Shown piece by piece: positions 1-6,637 of a DNA stretch of 14,804 bases. The notes under the pieces were generated by a model. That model was not told where the DNA came from. It did not search any database and saw only the letters and a list, made by a program, of their open reading frames with translations. Source of the stretch: a bacterium (GTDB lineage: Bacteria; UBA9089; JASEGY01); NCBI GenBank assembly GCA_030019105.1, contig JASEGY010000038.1, forward strand, positions 1 through 14,804, read 5' to 3'. Position 1 is the stretch's first letter. Each line of letters begins with the position of its first letter. A program made the translations under genes and the position numbers.

Positions 1-137
1 ATTAAATCCAGCCAGAGCTGGTCAAAATAAGACTTCTCGCTAAATATGGCTTGAACAAAGCATTCTTCTAGATAGTTTGCCGCCCGCCAGTAAGCATCTA
101 TGCCTTCCAGCTCTTCTTTAGAAAGTGTCTCGGTCAT
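1..137 (-). CDS. Partial gene, phosphoketolase-like N-terminus, runs off left edge
   Basis: The reading frame starts with ATG at 137 and stays open for 45 codons to the window edge. A GGAGG ribosome binding site lies about 7 bases before the start. Residues 5-23 (LSKEELEGIDAYWRAANYL) closely resemble the N-terminus of xylulose-5-phosphate/fructose-6-phosphate phosphoketolases, thiamine-diphosphate enzymes that cleave sugar phosphates to acetyl phosphate. The family normally continues with something like SVGQIYL. Here the text changes to EECFVQAIFSEKSYF, which I do not recognise, and the other two frames do not restore the match. The gene may therefore be rearranged or interrupted right after the start, or it may belong to an unfamiliar family that shares the opening motif. 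The initiation site is convincing; the function is uncertain because only 45 residues are visible. Confidence 0.5.
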   Translation of the reverse strand, partial: MTETLSKEELEGIDAYWRAANYLEECFVQAIFSEKSYFDQLWLDL

Positions 138-425
138 TTTTATCGCCTCCTTATTTATGACCCTATCCAATAGTAACTGCTCAGGTGTTTAGGCTGAAGG
201 TTTTTAGGGGACAGCCTACTCAGATGGATAAGATACCCCATTTCCTCCCCTTTGTCAATACCTTTTATCTACCTGCCGGAACTTCTTGCCAGAACAGACT
301 TAACGAGACAACTCTCTTGAAGTAAAATCTTCAGTTTCCCAGGGAGTTTGACGATCTTAATAGTAGGAGCAATCTTACACTTAAGAGAGCCGAATTCTCT
401 GGAGTTTTGTTACTGGAGCTTTCCT
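138..425. other. Non-coding stretch between divergent gene starts, with a hairpin
   Basis: This gap separates the leftward phosphoketolase-like start from the rightward transposase. I see no gene in it. It contains a 7-bp perfect inverted repeat (taggctg at 190-196, cagccta at 212-218) with a 15-base loop. The stretch 191-208 is also weakly similar, 13 of 18 in inverted orientation, to 1694-1711 beyond the transposase. These could be diverged ends of one insertion element, but the match is too poor to define them. An open frame extends the transposase upstream to 348, but its first 26 codons do not look like the family. Confidence 0.4.
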
Positions 426-1493
426 ATGGCTACAACCATCAAGGGAGTATATAGACAGCGGCATCCTGAAGCCTCAAAGTTCTACCAGATTATCGAGAAG
501 AACTTTGAAGAGTTCATCCGGATTTATCCTGAACGGTTCGAAAGCCGGTATGGCTATTACCGTCCTGTCGTTACCGAGGTGATTTATAAATACCTGGACT
601 GTGGTGATCTGTCTCGTGGTTTTGCCAGGATTCGCTGTGGAGATTGTGGACATGAATTTCTCCTGGCCCACTCCTGCAAATGTCGCTATTTCTGTCCTTC
701 CTGTCACCAGAAACGGATAATCCAGTTAGGCGAGCATCTTGGAGAAGAGGTGCTGGAAGAAGTCCCCCACAGGCAGATTGTCTTCTGTATTCCAAAGATG
801 CTGCGAATATACTTTCGAAATGATCGCAAGCTTCTTGGTAAGCTAAGCCAATGTGCTTACCGGACATTATTGAAACTTTATCAGGCCGCTTTAGACCGGA
901 AAGATGTAGTTCCTGGAGTAGTCATATCAATTCAAACCTTTGGGGATCTTATGAATATTCATCCTCACCTCCACGCCATGGTTTCAGATGGCTGTTTTGA
1001 TTCAGAGATGGCCTTCTATGCCTTACCGTCTATTCCGTCCAGGAAGATTGAGGAAGTGTTTTCCTGCGAGGTCTTTAGACTGCTGTTGGATGAGGGGAAG
1101 ATCACTGAGGAGATAGTGAGGAAAATCCGTGGCTGGAGGCATTCAGGATTCAGTGTCCATCAAGAGGTGCGGATAGATGGCCAGGACCGGGATGGTCTGG
1201 AGGGGCTGGTCCAGTATATTGGGAGAGCGCCTCTTTCAGAAAAAAAGATGGTGGTAAGCGAAGATGGTAAAAGCATTATCTACCATTCTAAAATGAATTC
1301 GGGAAGAAAGCGAAACTTTGAGGTCTTTGATCCCCTGGAGTGGCTGGCGGCAATAACGGCGCATGTTCCCAACAAGGGTGAACATATGATAAGGTATTAT
1401 GGTTATTACAGCAACAAGAGTCGCGGGCTAAGGAAGAAGCGAGGAGGGGATAAACATAGCGCGGCGAAGCCGCAACCAAACGGAACAACCTAA
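426..1493 (+). CDS. IS91-family HUH transposase, probably C-terminally truncated
   Basis: A 355-residue protein of the IS91 rolling-circle transposase family, which nicks one DNA strand with a tyrosine and moves it by strand displacement. From the chosen ATG, the N-terminal zinc domain has cysteines at about 71, 74, 84, 86, 90 and 93 (CGDC, then CKC and CPSC). The metal-binding HUH motif is HPHLH at about 179-183. The two tyrosines of the active site lie in RYYGYYSNKSRG at about 324 and 328. ATG 426 was chosen over 348 because family similarity begins there and GGAG lies 7 bases upstream. Many family members continue 70-100 residues past the tyrosine motif, with a second zinc-ribbon-like segment; here the protein stops about 27 residues later in a hairpin-rich, low-quality tail (HSAAKPQPNGTT). 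I infer truncation or readthrough into a repeat, so activity is doubtful. Confidence 0.85.
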   Translation: MATTIKGVYRQRHPEASKFYQIIEKNFEEFIRIYPERFESRYGYYRPVVTEVIYKYLDCGDLSRGFARIRCGDCGHEFLLAHSCKCRYFCPSCHQKRIIQLGEHLGEEVLEEVPHRQIVFCIPKMLRIYFRNDRKLLGKLSQCAYRTLLKLYQAALDRKDVVPGVVISIQTFGDLMNIHPHLHAMVSDGCFDSEMAFYALPSIPSRKIEEVFSCEVFRLLLDEGKITEEIVRKIRGWRHSGFSVHQEVRIDGQDRDGLEGLVQYIGRAPLSEKKMVVSEDGKSIIYHSKMNSGRKRNFEVFDPLEWLAAITAHVPNKGEHMIRYYGYYSNKSRGLRKKRGGDKHSAAKPQPNGTT

Positions 1494-1501
1494 CGGTTGT
1501 T
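1461..1501. repeat. Two adjacent hairpins at the transposase stop codon
   Basis: The first hairpin has stem gcggc/gccgc with loop gaa (1461-1473). The second has a 7-bp perfect stem aacaacc/ggttgtt (1484-1490 and 1495-1501) with loop taac. The transposase TAA stop (1491-1493) falls in that loop. The pair resembles REP-type extragenic palindromes and has probably replaced the original 3' end of the gene. Confidence 0.6.
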
Positions 1502-1735
1502 TAGGGAGGTTTATCGCTTTAACCACACCAGCGTATATATTTTTAACCCTCTCCACTGGAAGTAGAAACTCTTCCAGAGGACATACGCCGTATGTGGCCT
1601 GAAAGGCGCTCGGGTTGCTCCTCAGCATTGCTCTATCCTCTCCCCAGGGGATAAGATTAAACTACATATCCTGGTGTGGAATAAAGCGGTAAACCTAAGG
1701 ATTTTCAGCCCGCATAATTCTCGCGGACAACGCAA
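1494..1735. other. Non-coding hairpin-rich stretch after the transposase
   Basis: No gene is supported here. Small perfect inverted repeats occur at 1556-1577 (ctggaag/cttccag) and 1581-1595 (acatac/gtatgt, loop gcc). The right ends of IS91 elements normally carry a hairpin-containing replication origin, so this may be the remains of one. I could not recognise a conserved terminal sequence. The stretch ends where hydrogenase-like sequence begins, at about 1751. Confidence 0.4.
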
Positions 1736-2128
1736 ATGTTGCAGGGTAATAGTATAAGAAGAGCCGGCCGGACAACCAATATCCTGCACCGGTCCCAAAA
1801 AGGCTCAAGGGTTGGCCTCCGTGGCCCCTTTGGCACCTCTTTCCCGATGGAAAAAATGGCCGGTCATAATATCCTGTTAATAGCCGGCGGCCTTGGTCTG
1901 GCGCCCCGAGGGACACTTTACCATGATTATAAAATTGATGAGCAAGGGATTATTACCAGGGCCAATTGTATTATCCCGACTACCCAGAACAATGCCAATA
2001 TTCATTATGATCTGAAGGCCCTGGTCAAAGAGCAGGTTGAAAAAGGCAAGAACGACAGGGAGGTTACCAGACTGAGTGAAATGCTGGTAAGGGCGTATGA
2101 TCCCTGTATATCCTGTTCTGTGCATTAA
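1736..2128 (+). pseudogene. Hydrogenase remnant: gamma-subunit piece fused to alpha-subunit C-terminus
   Basis: This 130-codon frame joins two recognisable fragments of a cytoplasmic NAD(P)-linked NiFe hydrogenase (sulfhydrogenase or group 3b type). Residues about 6-57 (SIRRAGRTTNILHR, GLRGPFG, IAGGLGLAP) match the middle of the FAD/NAD-binding gamma subunit. Residues about 58-130 (RGTLYHDY, TTQNNANIHYD, RAYDPCISCSVH) match the C-terminus of the catalytic alpha subunit, including the DPCxxCxxH nickel-iron ligand motif at 122-130. In related operons the order is beta, gamma, delta, alpha. An in-frame deletion between GLAP of gamma and APRG of alpha would remove the end of gamma, all of delta and most of alpha, and give exactly this product. 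The gamma N-terminus is also missing, and upstream sequence is unrelated. Translation stops directly after the motif's final His, with no cleavable tail. The chimera cannot form an active hydrogenase. Confidence 0.8.
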
Positions 2129-2149
2129 CCTGGGTGAGGGGTAAGCATT

Positions 2150-2184
2150 CAGGTAGCAGGTAGCAGGTAGCAGGCAGCAGGCAG
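2150..2184. repeat. Heptamer tandem repeat, five copies of caggtag/caggcag
   Basis: Three copies of caggtag are followed by two of caggcag with no interruption, 35 bases in all. It begins 22 bases after the hydrogenase remnant stop codon. The 7-base period matches the other tandem arrays in this window although the unit sequence differs. Confidence 0.9.
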
Positions 2185-2473
2185 GAGAATAGGAGACGTT
2201 GGTGAGAGAGTGCTTAGTGGGCACCACCCTGGCCGATCCATCGGTCGTGGATGCGCTGATTAAGGGACGACAGTCCTTCTCAATGGGATGCACAGCCGTG
2301 GCGGGTATCCCCTTGAGGGAGAGCCAGTAATAATGCCCTTGTCGGGCCAAGCAAGCCACCGGCTATGCCGATGGTACTATTAATATCAGGAGGAATCATA
2401 AATGGAACATGGAGTCACCGTATCAGCATCAGTCTCACCCAGGCTTTTTTCCTGGCCTACTTTAGGCCTGGTT
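2185..2473. other. Unresolved stretch with two very short open frames
   Basis: Two short plus-strand frames have plausible ribosome binding sites. One starts with GTG at 2202, 5 bases after AGGAGA, and ends at 2330 (42 codons; contains LADPSVVDALIKG). The other starts with ATG at 2402, about 8 bases after AGGAGG, and ends at 2518 (38 codons). I recognise neither, and the second runs through the palindrome at 2474-2508, which makes a real protein unlikely. The good AGGAGG site may be the surviving start of a gene once downstream of the hydrogenase operon. I see no RNA gene here. Confidence 0.35.
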
Positions 2474-2508
2474 CCACCTCCCGCAGGTTTTAAACCTGCG
2501 GGAGGTGG
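2474..2508. repeat. Perfect 35-base palindrome, possible terminator
   Basis: Two perfectly complementary 17-base arms (ccacctcccgcaggttt and its reverse complement) are separated by one base. A weaker inverted pair, ccaggc/ggcctgg, lies just to the left at about 2440-2471. The palindrome sits about 90 bases beyond the ftsZ stop codon, so it could end transcription of the cluster, and it also faces the hydrogenase remnant. Neither side has a clear T run, so it may instead be a mobile extragenic palindrome. Confidence 0.7.
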
Positions 2509-2510
2509 TG

Positions 2511-2537
2511 GGCATTGATCATCGTTTGGGCCATTTA
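2511..2537 (+). repeat. 27-base direct repeat, left copy
   Basis: This stretch matches 14750-14776 in the same orientation at 23 of 27 positions, with the shared core tcatcgttt followed after one variable base by ggccattta. The two copies lie at opposite ends of the nine-gene cluster. It begins 3 bases after the perfect palindrome and lies in the ftsZ downstream region. Confidence 0.65.
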
Positions 2538-2597
2538 CCGATCAGGTGGATAGACTGAAGGGTACGTATTCTGTCCCTATAAAACGGCCTGCAGGTC

Positions 2598-3761
2598 CTA
2601 ACCGGCATGCCGGCGCAAAAAAGCAGGAATATTATAGGGGTCCTGCTCATCGATGTATTGGCTGTCATACTTAGGAACAGTCTCTCTTGCCTCTTCCGCC
2701 GCCTTCAAACCTTTTGCTTCTCTTCTGAATGCTTCCAGATCTACCGGAACCAGGACCTTAGAAGTCCGGACAGCCCTGGTTGTCTCAGCCACGCTGACCC
2801 TGGATCCAAAACCGGTCGCCACCACCGTAATCCTTACCTCATCCTTCATAGCATCGTCGGTCACTGTCCCAAAGATAATATTGGCATCCGGATCCGCCTT
2901 TTCAGTGATCAGGTTTGCGGCTTCATCTACTTCGGAAATCATCAAGTCCCTTCCGCCGGTAATATTGATCAATATCCCCCTGGCGCCTTCAATAGAATTG
3001 GACTCAAGGAAAGGTGAAGAAATGGCCATCTGAGCGGCATCAATGGCCCTATTTTCTCCGGTGCTAACCCCGATCCCCATTAAGGCATTCCCCTGCGCTG
3101 TCATGACTGCCTTGACATCAGCGAAGTCCAGGTTGATTAGTCCAGGAACAGTGATGAGCTCCGCAATCCCCTGAATACCATGTCTAAGAACACCATCCGC
3201 GGCCTTAAAGGCATCTTCAATAGATGTCCTTTTCTCTACCACCGAAAGGATCTTCTGGTTAGGAATAGTGATCAAGGTATCTACCCGCTCGATCAATTCT
3301 GCTAGCCCTGCCTCAGCCTGCTTGATCCGCTTTTGACCTTCAAAGCCAAAAGGCCGGGTGACCACGCCTACTGTCAGAGCGCCTACTTCACGAGCAACAT
3401 CAGCCACAATGGGTGAGGCCCCGGTTCCTGTTCCGCCACCCATACCTGCAGTAATGAAGATCATATCTGCTCCGGCCAGAAGTTCATAGATAGCGTCCTT
3501 ATCCTCCAGGGCGGCCTTTTGCCCCACCTCCGGATTGCCCCCGGCTCCAAGTCCCCGCGTCAATTTGCTGCCAAGGCATATCTTATTCGGCACGTTAACG
3601 GCATTCAGCGCTTGCTGATCAGTATTAACCACGATAAACTCTATCCCGTCACTTCTCATCTTGGAACTTAACATACGGACGACAGCGTTCGTCCCTCCAC
3701 CTCCGACACCAATGACCTTAATCTTGGTTGGACTTTGCACTTCAGTTTCGAATTCAAACAT
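2598..3761 (-). CDS. ftsZ: Cell division protein FtsZ
   Basis: A 387-residue tubulin-like GTPase that polymerises into the Z ring at midcell and recruits the divisome. The N-terminal nucleotide domain shows [10 protein letters not shown] at about 18-27 and the GTP-binding signature GGGTGTGAS at about 108-116. The synergy (T7) loop [13 protein letters not shown] at about 205-217 completes the active site of the neighbouring subunit. A short linker leads to the conserved C-terminal peptide [11 protein letters not shown], which binds FtsA and similar partners. The length is typical. The ATG gives the usual family start, with AAGGAG about 12 bases upstream, a rather long spacing. It is the last gene of the cluster and is separated from ftsA by 378 bases of mostly repeat sequence, so it may have its own promoter, but I could not identify one. 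Confidence 0.98.
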   Translation of the reverse strand: MFEFETEVQSPTKIKVIGVGGGGTNAVVRMLSSKMRSDGIEFIVVNTDQQALNAVNVPNKICLGSKLTRGLGAGGNPEVGQKAALEDKDAIYELLAGADMIFITAGMGGGTGTGASPIVADVAREVGALTVGVVTRPFGFEGQKRIKQAEAGLAELIERVDTLITIPNQKILSVVEKRTSIEDAFKAADGVLRHGIQGIAELITVPGLINLDFADVKAVMTAQGNALMGIGVSTGENRAIDAAQMAISSPFLESNSIEGARGILINITGGRDLMISEVDEAANLITEKADPDANIIFGTVTDDAMKDEVRITVVATGFGSRVSVAETTRAVRTSKVLVPVDLEAFRREAKGLKAAEEARETVPKYDSQYIDEQDPYNIPAFLRRHAG

Positions 3762-3795
3762 GATTTACTTTTACTCCTTCCTGATAAGATGGTTT

Positions 3796-3884
3796 GTAAC
3801 CGTTCACGGAACGATGAAATTAGAAATTGGAAATTGGAAATTGAGCCTTCATACTTTCTAATTTCAAGCCGTGAACGGCTACGA
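3796..3884. repeat. Palindromic element with 14-bp inverted ends, copy 1
   Basis: The element starts gtaaccgttcacgg and ends ccgtgaacggctac, so the ends are inverted repeats at 13 of 14 positions. Inside are period-7 units (aaattag, aaattgg) facing a complementary tttctaatttc arm, so it can fold into one hairpin. It is closely similar to 10579-10674: the left 43 bases differ at one position. It lies 34 bases upstream of the ftsZ start. Confidence 0.85.
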
Positions 3885-4047
3885 TAATTTGAGTTGTAGT
3901 TGTAGTTATAACACTACTACCCTTTTGCCTCAGTGTCAAGTATTAGGATTTAAGGCCCCTTCTCTTCCCTTAAGACCTAACGCTTGACCCCCTTTCCATA
4001 GATTAGGATAAAACTTCGCTCCAACTATCACCCCCCCTTTTTTTAAT
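3885..4047. other. Non-coding part of the ftsZ-ftsA gap
   Basis: I see no gene in this stretch. It has a short gttgta repetition near 3893-3905 and a homopolymer switch of seven C then seven T at about 4031-4044. A promoter for ftsZ could lie here, but I see no convincing -35/-10 pair. Confidence 0.4.
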
Positions 4048-4124
4048 AAATGGGAAATGGGAAGTGAAAAATGGGGAGGTATCTTGATTTACTTCCTATT
4101 TCCCATTTCTTACTTTCCTATTTA
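4048..4124. repeat. Heptamer hairpin: aaatggg units facing acttcct/atttccc units
   Basis: The left arm reads aaatggg, aaatggg, aagtgaa, aaatggg. After a spacer the right arm reads acttcct, atttccc, atttctt, actttcc. The arms are complementary in 7-base register, so the element folds back on itself. Its right end is about 15 bases from the ftsA stop codon. Confidence 0.85.
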
Positions 4125-4139
4125 CCGATTAACAGAGGT

Positions 4140-5381
4140 TTACAAAAATATCTCCCCCACCCAGTCCTTCATTCGGTTGAAGATACTTTTAAATAGATTT
4201 CCTCCTACAAATCTGACCCCCTTTCCCTTTTTTCTATCGGCTACCCCGTATAAAATCAGGCCGACAGCAGTCGCATATTGAGGTGTGGCCACAATATCTA
4301 CCAATCCTTTTATCTTCTCCGTGGGAGTACCTATCCTTACCGGCAAATCAAATATCCGTTCGGCCAGTTCCCTGGTCGATTCCAACTGAACTGCCCCACC
4401 AGTAAGAAGAACCCCGCTGGAAATATGTTCTTCGTATCCGGCTTTTCTTATCTCGCGGCTAACTAACTCAAATATCTCTTCCATCCGGGGACCAATGATG
4501 TCAGCCAGTACTTGTTTGGGTAAACTCCGGGCCGGTCTCCCTCCTACTCCGGGGACTTCCAGGGTTTCATCCGGAGAAATAGCCGAAGCAATACAAGAAC
4601 CATGGGCAATCTTTATCCGCTCCGCTTCGGCAATAGGTGTTCTAAGTCCCATTGATATGTCACGAGTAACATCGTTCCCACCCAGCGTTATAACCTCAGT
4701 ATGCCTTATACTTCCGTCAGCAAAAACCATGATATCCGTCGTCCCCCCTCCGATATCGACTAAAACTACCCCTAAGTCCTTTTCATCTTCAGTCAGAACC
4801 GCATGACTGGCCGCCAGGGGGGCAAGGACAATATCATCTACTCCAAATCCAGCCTGAGTTACTGCATTGACAATGTTTTGCGCTGAGGCTACTGCCCCGG
4901 TAATAATATGAATCTTAGTTTCAAGCCGGATCCCGCACATACCTACCGGATCTTTTATTCTATCCTGTCCATCGATAATAAACTGCTGAGGCAAAGTATG
5001 AATCATCTCCCGGTCAGGAGGGATAGCCACTGCCCTGGCTGCGTCTACTACCCGATCAACATCACGCTGAGTTACTTCACCTCGCCTGGAAGATATGGCA
5101 ATCACTCCATGTGAATTAAGCCCCTTGATGTGACCTCCACCAAGTCCGGCATAAACAGAACCTACTTGCACCCCGGCCATAAGTTCTGCTTCTGATACAG
5201 CCTCACCAATAGCTTTAGTGGTTGATTCCAGGTTTATCACCATTCCTTTCCTCAACCCCCGTGAAGAAGTACTGCCCACGCCTACGATTTCTATCTGCTT
5301 TTCTTCATTTACCTCGGCTATGATAGCACAGATCTTTGTCGTTCCTATATCTACTCCTACTATCGTGTCACTTAATCCCAT
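4140..5381 (-). CDS. ftsA: Cell division protein FtsA
   Basis: A 413-residue actin-like ATPase that tethers FtsZ filaments to the inner membrane. The phosphate-1 loop is VGVDIGTTKICAII at the N-terminus, and the second phosphate motif VDIGGGTTDIMVF lies at about 208-220. The region between them contains the 1C subdomain characteristic of FtsA, and a third nucleotide-binding motif is LLTGGAVQL near 324. The C-terminus (KSIFNRMKDWVGEIFL) is the expected amphipathic membrane-targeting helix. The ATG is preceded by AGGTGAGGT at about 5 bases, and the family start matches. The gene lies between ftsQ and ftsZ as in most dcw clusters. Both flanking gaps are filled with palindromic repeats, unlike the tight ftsQ-ftsA-ftsZ spacing of many bacteria. 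Confidence 0.98.
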   Translation of the reverse strand: MGLSDTIVGVDIGTTKICAIIAEVNEEKQIEIVGVGSTSSRGLRKGMVINLESTTKAIGEAVSEAELMAGVQVGSVYAGLGGGHIKGLNSHGVIAISSRRGEVTQRDVDRVVDAARAVAIPPDREMIHTLPQQFIIDGQDRIKDPVGMCGIRLETKIHIITGAVASAQNIVNAVTQAGFGVDDIVLAPLAASHAVLTEDEKDLGVVLVDIGGGTTDIMVFADGSIRHTEVITLGGNDVTRDISMGLRTPIAEAERIKIAHGSCIASAISPDETLEVPGVGGRPARSLPKQVLADIIGPRMEEIFELVSREIRKAGYEEHISSGVLLTGGAVQLESTRELAERIFDLPVRIGTPTEKIKGLVDIVATPQYATAVGLILYGVADRKKGKGVRFVGGNLFKSIFNRMKDWVGEIFL

Positions 5382-5446
5382 TTACCTCACCTACCTTACA
5401 ATTATCGTAATTGCTCAATAAAGTGTGGAAATCTCGCAAAGACGAT

Positions 5447-5685
5447 AAGTGTTCACGGAATGTTGAAATTAGGAATTGGAAATTGGGCCTTCATACTTTC
5501 CAATTTCCAATTCCCAATTTCGAGCATGGTTCAACTTCGGGTAACATGTTTGAGAGGTAGTGGCAAAGCTTGCTTTGCCTGTTTCGGCTAAAGCAGAGCA
5601 AGCTCTGCCACTACAGATTAGACTCTCGGTGTTACCCTAACTCGGCTCTTTTTGAACCATGCCCAATTTCGAGCCGTAAACGGCT
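5447..5685. repeat. Palindromic element, diverged copy 2, split by an insertion
   Basis: The left part (gttcacgga, then tgaaattaggaattgg) and right part (gccgtaaacggct) are diverged forms of the inverted-end element at 3796-3884 and 10579-10674. Period-7 aaattgg-type units face a complementary ccaatttccaattccc arm. The 137-bp element at 5525-5661 interrupts the right part. Confidence 0.7.
5525..5661. mobile_element. 137-bp palindromic MITE-like element with 12-bp flanking duplication
   Basis: The element begins catggttcaa and ends ttgaaccatg, a perfect 10-bp inverted repeat. It is flanked on both sides by the identical 12-mer cccaatttcgag (5513-5524 and 5662-5673), which fits a target site duplication. 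Further inverted pairs lie inside: gggtaac/gttaccc (5539-5545, 5631-5637) and tagtggca/tgccacta (5558-5565, 5606-5613). The inner arm continues with agcttgct/agcaagct. It has no coding capacity, so a transposase acting in trans is implied. Confidence 0.75.
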
Positions 5686-5733
5686 GCCTACTTTCCACAA
5701 GATATTGAGCAGTTACCAATTGTTAATTATTAA

Positions 5734-6543
5734 TTATTTCATAACTATGTCCTTAAATCTAAGGTCAATATACTCCTTTCTCTCTTCTCTTTCTCGAAGA
5801 TACTTAAGTAGAAATTTAAGCCGAAGTAATTTCTCCTTTATCTCATGCCCGGGACGCCCAAACCGAATTTGAGTCGCCTGCCTTATTGTATAGCCAATGA
5901 TACCCTTTGGGTCCGCGATATTAAATTCGGCTATCTGAGAAAGAAGGTCAATTTCCGGGTCCCCGACTTGATCAATAATAGCTAAAACTTCCTTTACTGA
6001 CACGGCCTTCAGTGGCTCACCCAGTTTATATCCTTCAAGCTCCACACCTGTTATGAAAGGTAAATCGTATTCTTCCCCTGAATCCAAACCAAAAATAACC
6101 CCTTCCCTGTCTACACCTAAAAATCGACCCGTTCCCGGAACAGGGATAATCGCCAGTGGTTTTCTTTCCTTAACTAATATTTTTACGGTCTTAGGTAGTT
6201 GTCGTTTTACCTCTACCTCCTTTACCCCTGGTTCCAGTCTCAGATAATCAGCTAAACCCTTTAAATTAAGTTGAAAGATATTAGGATGAACACTATCATA
6301 ATAAGTGCGACAATAGAGGTTAAACCCATCAAGGATCCTCTTTTTACGCGCCCCTTCCTTAGCTTCAATTACAGGAGCGCCAATAGCCCAATGAGGCGAG
6401 GTAGTAAAAAAATGATAAGTCCAGGCGAAAGTCAGCCCCGTAAGACCAAGCATAATAAGAATAAGGACCAACTTAATCGCTGCCCGGTTTACCACTCCGG
6501 CCTTAGCTTTTTTATGCCGCTTCCTTACCCTGGTTGGTTTCAC
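5734..6543 (-). CDS. ftsQ: Cell division protein FtsQ/DivIB
   Basis: A 269-residue bitopic divisome protein that links early and late division proteins through FtsB and FtsL. It has a very basic cytoplasmic N-terminus (KPTRVRKRHKKAK), one transmembrane helix at about 22-42, then a periplasmic POTRA-like and beta domain. Recognisable family blocks are PGVKEVEVKRQLPKTVKILVKER at about 95-117 with the following GRFLGVDREGVIF, and the C-terminal YIDLRFKDIVMK. The segment between the helix and the first block (about 55-90) is less typical of POTRA domains. Translation starts with GTG, preceded by GAGG at 7 bases. Its place between murB and ftsA supports the call. Confidence 0.93.
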   Translation of the reverse strand: MKPTRVRKRHKKAKAGVVNRAAIKLVLILIMLGLTGLTFAWTYHFFTTSPHWAIGAPVIEAKEGARKKRILDGFNLYCRTYYDSVHPNIFQLNLKGLADYLRLEPGVKEVEVKRQLPKTVKILVKERKPLAIIPVPGTGRFLGVDREGVIFGLDSGEEYDLPFITGVELEGYKLGEPLKAVSVKEVLAIIDQVGDPEIDLLSQIAEFNIADPKGIIGYTIRQATQIRFGRPGHEIKEKLLRLKFLLKYLREREERKEYIDLRFKDIVMK

Positions 6544-6559
6544 ATCAATACCTCATTTT

Positions 6560-6587
6560 AAATGGGAAATGGGAAATGGGAAATAGG
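6560..6587. repeat. Heptamer array in the murB-ftsQ gap, aaatggg units
   Basis: Three exact aaatggg units and one aaatagg lie just upstream of the ftsQ start. The same unit occurs in the ftsZ-ftsA gap. A short inverted pair, atactc/gagtat (6593-6598, 6615-6620), follows, but no facing heptamer array does. Confidence 0.85.
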
Positions 6588-6637
6588 GAGCTATACTCGA
6601 CACTGTTACAAATTGAGTATCTACTCAGCCAAGAGGG

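Larger units (their letters stand above)
5407..5716. repeat. Three-layer nested palindrome filling the ftsA-ftsQ gap
   Basis: The outer arms are 5407-5431 and 5692-5716, inverted at 21 of 25 positions. Inside them lies a second palindromic element (5447-5685), and inside that a third (5525-5661). The whole gap can thus fold as one long branched stem. It looks like successive insertion of palindromic elements into each other. No gene is present. Confidence 0.8.

Noticed and set aside
3..72. Plus-strand frame at the left edge as a transposase C-terminus
   Set aside because: It begins with a stop codon at 3-5 and spans only about 22 codons.
348..425. Upstream extension of the transposase frame to ATG 348
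   Set aside because: The 26 extra residues do not resemble the family, and ATG 426 has its own GGAG site.
191..1711. 191-208 and 1694-1711 as terminal inverted repeats of the IS91 element
   Set aside because: Only 13 of 18 match, no target duplication is visible, and IS91 elements do not have classical inverted ends.
1877..2359. Minus-strand open frame of 160 codons
   Set aside because: It lies largely opposite the hydrogenase remnant and crosses the caggtag array; I recognise no domain.
2653..3033. Plus-strand open frames inside ftsZ
   Set aside because: They are antisense to strongly conserved FtsZ sequence and have no recognisable product.
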